A stretch of DNA of 64,000 nucleotides, taken from Pseudoips prasinana (taxonomy: Eukaryota > Arthropoda > Insecta > Lepidoptera > Nolidae). Positions 11,450-23,100 of this stretch are shown one piece after another (positions within the stretch are counted from its first letter, which is position 1; each line of letters begins with the position of its first letter). The translations under genes were made by a program, and so were the position numbers. Under the pieces are notes generated by a model. That model had not been told where the DNA came from, made no database searches, and saw nothing but the letters and a program-made list of their open reading frames with translations. The stretch covers positions 25,952,001 through 26,016,000 of the forward strand of contig OX621255.1 in the NCBI GenBank assembly GCA_951640165.1, read 5' to 3'.

Positions 11450-11700
11450 TGGTATAGACGCTAGAACATCCAGCTACCCCAATCTGTCAAATTTCTTTTA
11501 TAGACTTTCAACTTCTTCACATACGCATAAGGTACCATATAATGTGGTACCACTTTATATGGTACAGACGACAGCACATCAAGCTACCCCAATCTGTAAA
11601 ATTTTCCCAATTAAAAGTAATCCTTATCTGATAAAGTTGAAAATCTATAAAAGAAATTTGACAGATTGGGGTAGCTGGATGTGCTACATATAATGTGGTA
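11450..11700. mobile_element. MITE-P fragments
   Basis: A half element at about 11450-11520 and a nearly complete one at about 11572-11690. The terminal inverted repeats read AGCACATC(C/A)AGCTACCCC and AATCTGT(C/A)AAATT. The complete one is itself bracketed by inverted TATAATGTGGTA(C/T)CA blocks. No transposase; non-autonomous. Confidence 0.75.
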
Positions 11701-11734
11701 TCATATAAAGTGGTACTACATTATATTTATGTAT

Positions 11735-12190
11735 AATAAAGATTGGATTATAATCATAGGAACTAATTATTATTCGTTAATAACTTTCACAATTTCTTAA
11801 TTTCAAATGTTTTGTAATTTAATTTTTCGTGTATTTTATTATACACTTTTTAGTTGGATTTGAAGTCATTTATTTGTGCTTTAAAACTGTCCTTTTAATT
11901 TTTAAAAAATCATCCGACTCTCAAAAGTGCCAATTCGGATATGGACTAGTTATCAAAAGAAGTCCTTTTGATAACTGATAGCGATATTTTTTTTTCAACT
12001 AAAACGACAGTTCTATATCACAAATCAACGACGAATCAAATCCAACTAAAAAGTGTATAATAACACGAAACATTAAATTACAAAACATTTGTAATTAAGA
12101 AATTGCGAATTCTAAGAAAAAAATTTAACGAGTAATAATTATAATTATATAATTAGTTCCTATGATTATAATCCAATCTTTATAATTCAA
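11735..12190. mobile_element. Long fold-back (MITE-like) element
   Basis: Arms of roughly 130 bp (ATAAAGATTGGATTATAATC near 11737 and its complement near 12182) are inverted around a centre holding a second small hairpin (AGTTATCAAAAG / CTTTTGATAACT, 11948-11976). About 455 bp with no ORF. Both sides abut ATATAATGTGGTA(C/T)CA sequence. Confidence 0.8.
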
Positions 12191-12329
12191 ACATATAATG
12201 TGGTACCACATTCGCAAAAAAACCTCAAGAGGACTCAATAGTAAAATCCCTAATTCTTACAAGGATCACTTCATTAAAGGACTAATACGTAAGAGGAGTA
12301 ATATTATATAAGTGAGTACCTAGTAGTAG

Positions 12330-12510
12330 TATTGTAGAATTTTAATTGTATTTAGACATATACAACATGAAAGAATGAGAAGATTGCAAAAATAAGTAAA
12401 ACAAAACAATGGTTACAAATAAGGAAATAAACTTATTATGCAATTGGCGGCCTTATCGCTAAAAGCGCAAAGCGCAGCGCTCTTCCAGGCAACCATTCTG
12501 CGTTGAATGG
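12330..12510 (-). mobile_element. LINE 3' UTR tail
   Basis: On the minus strand it contains GGTTGCCTGGAAGAGCGCTG and TTAGCGATAAGGCCGCC, followed by A/T-rich sequence ending near ACTACTACTAGGTACTCAC. I recognise this block as a common lepidopteran LINE 3' UTR. No ORF remains. Confidence 0.6.
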
Positions 12511-13417
12511 ACCAGAATTGAAAATAACCTGATGAAAGTAGCAGAAGATGTACTAATTGCAATTAGAAGTTATTAATCTAAATTAATCTAATATTACGTA
12601 CGAATATGTAACAAGAGTCATACGACTATACATATACATAAATAGAAACATATATACATATGTTTAAATATATTTAGAAATATAAGTGTAAGGATATCAT
12701 TTCACAAAAGGAAAGCAGTAGATTTATTGCCTAGTAGATATCGTCAAATAGTGCTGTTTCACCATATTTTTAAATACATGCTGTGATTGAGCGCACTTGA
12801 CCTATATTGTAACGTAAATAACGCACACCCTCAAACACCCCAATCAGAATATTATGTTGTCATCATAATACATACACTGAATTTTTAATTAAACTTGTGT
12901 ATGCTTTGTTATTTACAAAATTAGTTTCTTGGAATAAAGTTTGTTTGTCTTTACTTTGTATTGAATGATGGAATTTGTATGAATACAAATAAAACTGGGA
13001 TTTTAAAAGTCTTATTACTTTGACTTACGGTCCATTTCAATTTGTTTTGACTGTACTGGGTTAATATGACAATAATTTCCGTAGTTTTATTTATTTTCGA
13101 ATAAAAAATTACCTATATTAAAAATGATATAAATCGATTCAGTAAATGATTCTGAACAAACTATTTTCAGGATGTGCGTTAATTAAGTTACATGTTGCAC
13201 AAGCAAATAATGTTTTGTCTATTGACAAGCGCTCTGTAGTTCAATTTCGAGTAGGTATGTGAATAGAAACCAGTTCTTATTACCATATACTCGTGTTTCT
13301 ATTTTTAAAACATTATCAATGCTCAATCTTATTTTTTATAGTCATAACTTGTAATTATGGCTCAAATCTTGGGTCGAACTAAAACAAAAGAACATCAGCA
13401 CGGAGTTAATAAGTTAC
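12511..13417. other. AT-rich non-coding DNA upstream of gene A
   Basis: No gene, repeat or RNA recognised. It is upstream of gene A and could hold distal regulatory DNA, but I see no motif to support that. Confidence 0.4.
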
Positions 13418-13607
13418 ACCAGGCGTATAATCACCTAATTCACTGGTTATCGTCATCGGCGTTCAATTAGATGAAAGTTGAAATCATTCATTCAATCTGC
13501 TTTCATGAGCACATGTGACGTCATAAATGGTCCGAACGTCGATTGAACGAACGATTTAGTTTTAGTAAACTTTTAACCATCATCTATTTGAACGCCGACA
13601 CTTTGTA
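13418..13607. mobile_element. MITE-Q copy
   Basis: A fold-back element whose ends read CACC(G/T)(A/G)TTCAC..GGCGTTCAA..AGATGAA and the inverse ATCTATTTGAACGCCGA. The centre holds CATGAGCACATGTGACGTCA. Sister copies are at 15368-15838 (interrupted), 30030-30275 and 37928-38142. Confidence 0.7.
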
Positions 13608-13614
13608 AAGGCAC

Positions 13615-13890
13615 AGCGTTCATTCGCTCAAAGAGCAGCCCGACTGGGGAAGTACCTTCACCTTACAGAAGACATTCCTTAATAATAACATTAATAATTT
13701 AATGTTGTGTTTCTGAGTGTGAGTAAGGTCGCCAGAACTCATAGGGGTGAGGGTGGGGAGGGTCAGCAGCAATTTATTTGCGGGCTCTTTTCAAGGCCGG
13801 CAACGCACCCGCAACTCCTTGGTGTTGCTAGTGTCCATGGGCGGCGGTGATCACTTACCATCAGGCGCCCCAATTGCTCACTTATAAAAA
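13615..13890 (+). mobile_element. LINE 3' end abutting the gene A promoter
   Basis: Starts in an ORF2 C-terminus (AHSFAQRAARLGKYLHLTED), then a 3' UTR with CAAGGCCGGCAACGCACCCG and ATGGGCGGCGGTGATCACTT. A second copy is at 59035-59325. It stops about 120 bp before the gene A TATA box, so gene A's proximal promoter is compressed against this insertion. Confidence 0.75.
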
Positions 13891-14011
13891 AAATATATAT
13901 GCGGTAGCGGTTTTAAGAGCTCGTAAAACCGTCGCGTCGGTCGTGTACGTGAACTCTTTCCGGACGCGCCTGCCAGTAACGTAATTGGTGTGTTTTGTCT
14001 AAATCCTATAT

Positions 14012-14049
14012 TATAAATGAAACGAACTGGTGACGTGCAGTCGGTCGGT
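14012..14049 (+). promoter_or_regulatory. Gene A core promoter: TATA box and initiator
   Basis: TATAAA at 14012-14017 is followed 27 bp after its first base by CAGTC (14038-14042), a fair arthropod initiator, giving a predicted start near A14039. CGGTCGGT at 14042-14049 follows directly. The resulting 5' UTR of about 68 nt has no upstream ATG. Gene B has the same TATAAA/CGGTCGGT arrangement. Confidence 0.65.
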
Positions 14050-14106
14050 GGAAATACTACGGAGTAGTTTTTGTGTAGCTCTGCAGTGAATTACGGACAG
14101 TGCAAA

Positions 14107-14133
14107 ATGAAGACGGAAACAGCTGCAACCGCT
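14107..14133 (+). CDS. Gene A coding exon 1
   Basis: Nine codons (MKTETAATA) from the first ATG after the predicted start site, ending at the donor GTAAGTA (phase 0). The exon is too short to carry domain information; the start is supported by the promoter, by A at -3 and by the absence of an upstream ATG. Confidence 0.75.
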
Positions 14134-17100
14134 GTAAGTATTCATTTATGGAATATACAAATATAATATTATGGTTAAACGAAAATTAACTTTAATTTGA
14201 GTGAAAAATTACCGCTTATAGAAATAAAAAATAATAATATTAAATTATGAATATAGAATTGTTGCAAAATTTAATTAAGATTTTTACGATTTTAATATGT
14301 ACTTACGTTTTTTAATCAATTCATTTTCTAACTCCTCCTTTTTTTGTTTCTGATTAAATTCGTTGCGGGATCCAAGACAGTTAAAGCGATTCCCCGGGAC
14401 ATGCCTGAGCTTCACCGCTCAGTGTCATTTCATTGTGTGCCACTGTTGATCCTGGCTTACAGGAGTTGCAGTGGTGGGTAAGAGGGAGGGACTAGTCCCG
14501 TTATTAAATAAATGTACCTACGTCTACAAAATGAAGATGCTAAATTAAATGTCCGGTGACAGCTTACAGTTGTACCCGTAGAAGGTAGCACTATACCACC
14601 GGACAATAAAATAAAAATGATGTAAAGCATGTAAACCATTACCGTCACCGGACTCTTAATTAAATAACTTTATTTTATTTATGTTTAACTATCGAATACC
14701 ACACAATATAATATTACCTTACTGTAGAAAAAATATTTTATGATTTTTCGGCACCGAATAAAAATGGAGTCGAATTTTTTTTTTTTTTTTTATAATAATA
14801 TCTGGGGACAATGTCACACAGATCATCCTAGCCCCAAACTAAGCAAAGTTTGTACTATGGGTACCAGGCGACGATATACATACTTATATAGATAGGTAAA
14901 TACTTATATACTTAGAAAACATCCATGACTCAGAAACAAATATTCGTGCTCATCACACAAATATTTGCACTTACCGGGTTTCGAACCCAGGACCACCAGC
15001 TTCGTAGGCAGGAGGACTATCAACTAGGCTATACGGTGAATATTACCTTACTGTAGGAAAAATATTTTGTGTTTTTTTTCGGCACCGAATAAAAAAGGAA
15101 TCACTGTTTACTTATCATATGCCTTTTGTTATATTTATTCGCAGTACCCGAGCTTCAAATACTCGTTGAACGCCAACAAACTGCTTGAAACTCAAGATGG
15201 AGACCTCGATATGTTACTTAAACCGTTTAACATATCCCATGAGGTATTGAATGACATGGTGGTCAGCATAAGAGAGTGGTACGAGAAGCAGCCACATTTA
15301 CCACAAGGACAGTTGCGTAAGTACTTCTTTTTCTTGTCTTCTTCTTAGATAGCGTCTTTCCTTCAACCACAGGGGCTCTACCGGCTAATTCGCCGAACAT
15401 CGATTTCTTAAATGACGTTCAAATAAATAAAGGTTAAAAATTACTTAATCAATCGTTAAATCGGCTTTAACGTTGACAATCGATTCCGGACCATTTATGA
15501 CGTCACAATATGTGCTCATAGAAGCCGATTTAACGATTGATTAAGTCATTTTTAACCTTTAAATAAAATAAAATAAAAAAGGTTTTTATTCACGTAGACT
15601 TTAAAAAAGCGCTTGTAAATAGTCACAACATGTTCGCAGCAATATATAATTAATTTATAATAATTTCTAGGTACATATAGATATTTAGGTACACGGATTG
15701 TAGGATATAATTTTCAATAAGATTTATTTTATAACAGTAACGATATTTAGCTAACTAAAATTAAAATTAATTTGAATTTATTTATTTGAACGCCATTTAA
15801 GAAATGGATGTTCGGCGACTTAGCCGGTAGAACTCCTGTTAATAATAAAAGTTTCGGGATTCACTCATTAACATATTTGATAGGCCAGTTGGCGTGATTT
15901 GTAAATACTTGCCGTTCACGGCGCAGGTCGTGAATTCGATTCCTATCCAGGACAGATATTAGTGTGCATGAACATGTCTATTTGTCCTGAGTCTTGGTGA
16001 AATAATGAAATTTATTCAGCACTTAGGTATTTACATACACTACTTTTCAAGCTCACAATGTATTTCATAAACACAGTTTAAAAACAGTAATTAAACCAAC
16101 AAAATATTTTGAATTAGTCCCGCCGTGCGGTCTGTTTCGTCACATATATTTTTAATATCCTTAAATAAATAATAAATAGCAAGTTACTAAGCTATTATTG
16201 TTACATTTAGCAAATGTATATTAAAATTAAAGAATTGAAAATAACGAGCAGTTGGCTAGCGCAAAAGGCTCTCAACCAGTAGCTTAATTTAAGCGACTAA
16301 TACCCGAGGGCACCCTTATGGGGTTCGGGACACAGCTCAGGCGGCCGCTGAAGTAAAAAGGTGGAATTCGAAATGGGGGTCAGATCACTTGCACGGGTGT
16401 GATTATCAATATAAGTATATATTTATTTACATAAAAAGAGTAGTAGGTATATGTAGTATATATATATCAAGTACCAGAGGTTTCCATGGTACAAGGTCTG
16501 CTTAGTTTGGGATCAGAAAGAACTAGACAATATTTAACTCCAACAATATTTAATAACATAGATTTTATAAGGAACTCGTCCAAAGATGATAATATAAGTG
16601 CTGTATCATTAAAAAAAAGACTGAAAAAGTACTGCCTAAAATAAAAATATGTATAGTTATATAAAAAATAAGGTATAAATATATAATGTGTATAAATGTA
16701 ATATGTAAGAGCGCCATTATCGCCAACAAACTGGCAACAGTTTGGCGATTTTGTTACATTGTTTTGTAATTTGAATAATTTAAGAGAATAAATGATTTAA
16801 AAAAAACAAAAGTGTGTGAATATGTCCCAAAATTTTATATTATTATTATAATAATATTATATTCATTATTAGTTTACTCTTACTTTAAGACGTGCATCCA
16901 GTGGGCTAGATATACTCAGAAATCTTACAACGTATTCTCTATCTCATATTCAATATAAAAAATTGTTCCGGGAGTTGTTGGAATTGCTATGTTTATTTCT
17001 TTGCCGCATCGGGCATGTTTGCCGATGTCAGACTGGACTGTTTTTGTTACAATGAGAAAAAAATTATAAACGCAAGCGTTGCAATTGTTTGACTTATGGT

Positions 17101-20100
17101 AGAGGAAGAAAAAGATTTATCCAGAAAATTTCACAGTCAACAAAAATGCAAGATGACCATAAAAAGAAAATTTATAAAAATACTAAGACACTTGTGTTCC
17201 TTGGAAGACCAAAATATCTCCATCTCAGCATTTGCTAGAACATTTTATTGGTCTAGCGCTGGTAATTCTGATGGTTCTGAGTGATGCCATGTACCATGTA
17301 CATTTTTGTTTCTTATAATTTCACCCTACTTACACTATCTCATACGCTTAACTGTAGAATGACATTTGAACGACAAAGACAAAATATCTATCAAGCTGAT
17401 CAGTGTTTTAGTCTTTTTATCACACTAATATTATAAAGGCCAAAGTTAGCGAGTGTATGAGTGTGTATGTATGTTTGTTACTTCTTCACTTCTAAATACG
17501 AGCTAGCTAAATATCAATGCTATAATAAAATAAATTTTATAAAAGTTTTCATACAATGTGTACCTAAATATCTATGTTACCAGAAATAATAATGTATACA
17601 ACTATATTACTACAAACATGTTCTGACTATTTACAAGCGCTTTTTTAAAGTCTACGTGATTAAAAACCTTTTTTATTTATTTTATTTATTTAAACAGCTA
17701 GAGCGATTTTAATCACATTTGGTATGGAGTTAGCTACCCTATTATATACCCTAGATTAACACAGGCTATAAGTTTAATGCGGGTAAAACCGCAGGGCACA
17801 GCTAGTAAGTTATAAATGTCGACTTGTATTATACTTTTCTTTATTTACCTACTATCTAACACTGACGTAAACAATTATAATTAGTTAGCACAAAAACAAG
17901 CCTTTATTTCCAAAAAATAATAAAGAATTAAATGCATTCCTACATTCATAAAAAATATATTGTGGACATGCTATTTTTAAGACCGCCTTGAGTAACCTCA
18001 ATTAAAATGATCATATTTTATCTTGATATATAATTATAGCCTTATGCGGACGTATAAGTTATAATTACTTACTATACCTATATCCTGGGACATTATGAAC
18101 ACCTTGCCATCTGATCCCAAACTAAGCAGAACTTCTACCTACTATGAGAACCAGATAACTGATACACTACATACTACTATATCTTGGGTGAGAATCCAAC
18201 CCACGACCGTGACGTGAATAGTAAAGTTTCATCAAAAGTTCCTTAGTTTTTGCATCAAAAAAAATAGTGAGAATCATCCATGTATCTATCCTCACAAACT
18301 TTCGTATGTATATATTAATTTGTTTTAATTACAACTTTAACAAAAACTTCAATTTTTCTTGACTAACCATCTTCAAAAGAGGATGTCATCGTTTCAAGGC
18401 GCTCATAGCTAGTTTCAATTACCGGTCCGTAAAATACAGATATTTACGACGTGTTTAAAATTTTGACGTTTCATAAACTAAGTAATCAAAATGTATTTAT
18501 AAATATACGTATCAAAGGCAATGACCGGTAATCTTTTTGCCATTGGAATAAACAAAATAATACAAAACTATTAACACGATAGTGTATTGACTTATAAACG
18601 CATGCAGTTTAAGAATATACTTTACGGTTTATTGCGTTAATAAAAACATTGCACTATAATCAATTGAGATTAACAAAATATATAAGTGAGCACTAATCTG
18701 TTGACGAAAATAACAAAAAGAAACATGAAAATTAGCTTTTATGGGCTGCATATAATATGCAAATGCGATGCATTGGCAAGACACAGAATGGCAATCCTGG
18801 GGCTGGCATATCCAGAACCAGGTGACTACAAGGATCTACCTCTAAGGAGCGTACTGGATTACGTGCAGACTTCATTCAGGGCTCTAGGGATGGAATAAAA
18901 CCATTGGGGGATAGCACAAAAGATCCTGAAGGGTCGAAGTGCTGTACAGAAGTACACCCCAAACAAGATAAGCTTTTATGGTCTTTGATAATATGTTTCT
19001 TTGCCAGTCAATGACTTTAGCTTACGTTATCCTCTACCCCTGGATGAAGCTTAATTTTAGCAACTTTAAATGATAGATAGAGCATATCTTTCTTTTGCTC
19101 TATGAATAATAATAATAATAATATCTAGGGACAATGTTACACAGATCATCCTAGCCCCAAACTAAGCAAAGCTTGTACTATGGGTACCACGCGACGATAT
19201 ACGTACTTATATAGATAGATAAATACTTATATACATAGAAAACGTCCAAGACTCAGAAACAAATATTCGTGCTCATCACACAAATATTTGCACTTACCGG
19301 GATTCGAACCCAGGACCACCAGCTTCGTAGGCAGGATCACTACCAACTAGGCTACGGTGACCGTCAAATATAATAGTCGTCGTCGAATAGCTCGACTTTC
19401 TTTCTTTCGTTACTATTTACATCATCATCATCATCAGCCCAATATCATATCGTCCACTGCTGGACATATGACTTCCCCAAAGGTTTTTATAACGTTGCCA
19501 TTTGGATGGTATGCCTCAGTGACCGCGCTTGACATGCAAGTTGGCGACCGCAGTTAAGTGTTAGTCGGTATATAGGTGGCGCTGCTGCCAGTCTACACGC
19601 TGTATCTCTTAGTCGCCTTTTACGACGCACACGGGTTGGTATGAGGTAGCCCTGTTAATCTTTCTGGGCCAGAAACCACACTGCTACACACTGCTACTGA
19701 CGGTCACCGTAGCCTAGTTGGTAGTGCTCCTGCCTACGAAGCTGGTGGTCCTGGGTTCGAATCCCGGTAAGTGCAAATATTTGTGTGATGAGCACCAATA
19801 TTTGTTTCTGAGTCATGGATGTTTTCTATGTATTTAAGTATTTATCTATCTATATAAGTATGTATATCGTCGCCTGGTACCCATAGTATAAGCTTTGCTT
19901 AGTTTGGGGCTAGGATGATCTGAGTGTCATTGTCCCTAGATATTATTATTGTCCCTAGATATTACTGATTACATCCAAGATAAAAGCTAGATTTTGTCAA
20001 TTTTTTGATTCTGGGTGTGAGTGAAGTCGCTAAGACTTATCAGACAGGCTTATCTTTGCAAGCTTGAACTTAGAATTTGAGAAATATGAAATATAAATAG

Positions 20101-23100
20101 ATTTTAAACACGGGGTTTACTTTCGGCAGGTAAATTATAAAATAAAAATAATCGCGATTATTGTTTTCCCTTCGTTTGGGTTTCCCCTGCGTTGCTCCGC
20201 ATCATTGCATCATAGAATTACTTAGCAAAAGAACGACTCGCTATTTATTACAAAATAAGTGTGCATCTCGAGAAACAGGTCTAGCAATAGCAGAATTCCT
20301 TGAGAGAGAAAAGATTATCGAACGGAAAATACTAAAACGAAGACTCTACGAAGCAAGACGACAGGGACACCACGCAATTATAAAAAATAATAAGCTTACA
20401 ATAAATGGAAAAGAATATAAATTAAATGACCTGAAGAGCGACCCTATACTGGACCAAACGCAACAAAATACCACAAGCTTATACGGATCAACCACAAAAA
20501 TCACATCCGAAAAAAAGTTTTTTCGGGAGTAGCTACGAAGTCTTATTCCAAAATATATGCAGTATCAAAAACAAAACCCATCTAGCCCAATCAATTGCGG
20601 ACGAAAGAAAAAACCTGCATGCTATGTGCTTAACTAAAACCTGGATTACAGAAAAAAAAATTGACATGTTACAGTTAGATGGCTACAATTTAGTAACCTC
20701 ATATAATAGAAAAAACTACGAGGTGTGTGTATATTAACGGAAGAAAATATAGAAACAGTAGAAAGAAGAGATATATTGGAAATGACTATAGAATTTATAT
20801 TTGAAACATGTGCTATTGAGATTGTAAAACAAAACCTTATTTTAATAGTTATATACTGGCCACAAAGAAATAGACAAGCCGATATTTTCTTTGACTCACT
20901 CGAAAAACTCTTACGGAAACTAACATTAAAAGATAGCAAAAAAAACATTATTATTGGAGGAGATTTCAATATTAATATATTAGAAAACTCTATCACGACC
21001 CGTACCCTACTGGAACTTATGAAAAGCTTTAACTTTCACCAAAATGTAAGCGAACGCACTAGAATTGTGAAAACTAGCGCTACGTGTATAGATCTAATAT
21101 TTACTAACTTTGAAATGCAAGAATTTGACACATGCGTTAAAGATTTTGGCGTCTCAGACCATAAAGGAATAATAATTACTATGCCAAATTTAATAACTAA
21201 CGAACGAAGTATTTGGTTTGTAAACAAACGATTATTAAACGAAAAAAATATTGACTGATTCAAAATAGAATTAGGACAAGTAGATTGGAACACCATAATC
21301 AGTAATGAAAATGATATCAACTCTAACTATAATGCATTTCTCTCTAAAATTCAGGATATTCTCGATATATGTATCCCGAAAACACGACTAATTATCAGAA
21401 ATAAAACAAAAAATACTTGGCTAACGAAAGGAATCAGGATATCTTGCAAACACAAAAGACAACTAAAAATATTCATATCTCAAAATGAAAACACAACCCT
21501 AAGTGAATATTACAAAAAATTTAACATACTACTAAAAACCATTGTATCCAAATCAAAAAAATTGCAATACATAAATAGAATAAAAAGAGCTGAAAATGTT
21601 TCCAAAACAATGTGGCTAAAATTGTAAAAAAACGTAGGATTAATACAAAATTACGAATAAAAAATACCACCATAGAAGAGCCATACCAAATCGCGAACGC
21701 ATTCAATAATTATTTTATAAGGGTAGGAGGTGAACCCAGTACTAAAACAGGTCGCCCGGTTACCAAAACCTCAGAAAACTCTCTTTTTGTAGAACCAGTA
21801 ACTCCTCTTGAAGTATACCATATCGTACGGGACTTAAAAAATAAGTATAGTTTTGGCCATGATGAGCTGCCACCAACTCTAATTAAAAAATGTGCTATGA
21901 TGTTGGCAGGACCTCTTAGCTCACTTATAAATCTCTAGTTTATAGAGGGCTCTGTACCAAATAAATTAAAAATTTCTAAAATTAAACTTATTCACAAAAA
22001 AGGCAGTAAGATGGATTGCAGTAATTATCGGCCTATAGCTCTTTTGCCCACATTTTCAAAAATTTTCGAAACCGCAATGTCCAAACGTCTCTATGCCTTT
22101 TGTGAAAAATACAAAATATTTGACGAAAGCCAAAATGCATTTAGAAAAAACATATCAACGACATATGCCGTGTTCAGATACATTAATAAAATATTAGAGA
22201 TAATAAATAATAAAAAATACGCTATCGGCATCCTTCTAGACATGAGCAAAGCTTATGATAGAGTATCATATAAAATCTTGTTAAATAAACTTGAGGGCAT
22301 TGGTATCCGCGGCATTGCTCACCAATGGTTTACGTCTTATCTAAATGAACGCGTACAATACGTTGAAATCATGAACCATAATTATGATACGGGAGAAATA
22401 AGGCAAATAAGATCAGAAATGGCAGAGGTTAAAAATTCAATTCCACAAGGCAGTGTTCTCGGGTGCTTGCTATTCTTATTATACATAAACGACTTGCCAA
22501 AGATAATAGAAGCAGTAAGCATTTTATTTGCAGATGACATCTCCATAGTGTTCTCTTGCGACGATAACCCAAACAGAAATTTAAACAAAATACTATCGGA
22601 TATATCAACCTGGCTAGACGAGCACAATCTGGAATTAAATTATGACAAAACAAAACTTATGCAGTTTAGACCGCACCAAAAGAAACCGCTATCAATATTT
22701 TACTCTTACAAAAATACTGACATTAAATGCGTTGAGACATTTAAACTGTTAGGATTAAATATAGACTCGCACACAAATTGGAAATCACATATCCAAACTT
22801 TATGTGGAAAATTGTCCAGATTTACTTATGCCCTGTACCACTTAAAAATATCTACTGACCTTAAATCAGCCACTAGTGCATACTATGCATACGCTCACTC
22901 ATGGCTAAGGTACGGTATAATTTTATGGGCAAATAGTACAAATGTAGATGCGGTGTTCAGACTGCAAAAAAAATGCATTCGCATTCTAACTAAAATAGAG
23001 GGAACAGAAAGTTGCAGACCTCATTTTATTAAACTTTGCATATTGACCCTTACTTCACTCTACATCCTGGAAATTAGTCTTTTTGTAAAACAGCATTTAC

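Larger units (their letters stand above)
7339..11528. repeat. Tandem segmental duplication, copy 2
   Basis: Second copy of the block described at 3147-7196. Private features are a minus-strand LINE 3' end at 8711-9361, a retained SINE-G at 7430-7660, a full SINE-B at 10595-10845 and a perfect 26-bp-stem hairpin at 11157-11211 not present in copy 1. Confidence 0.9.
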
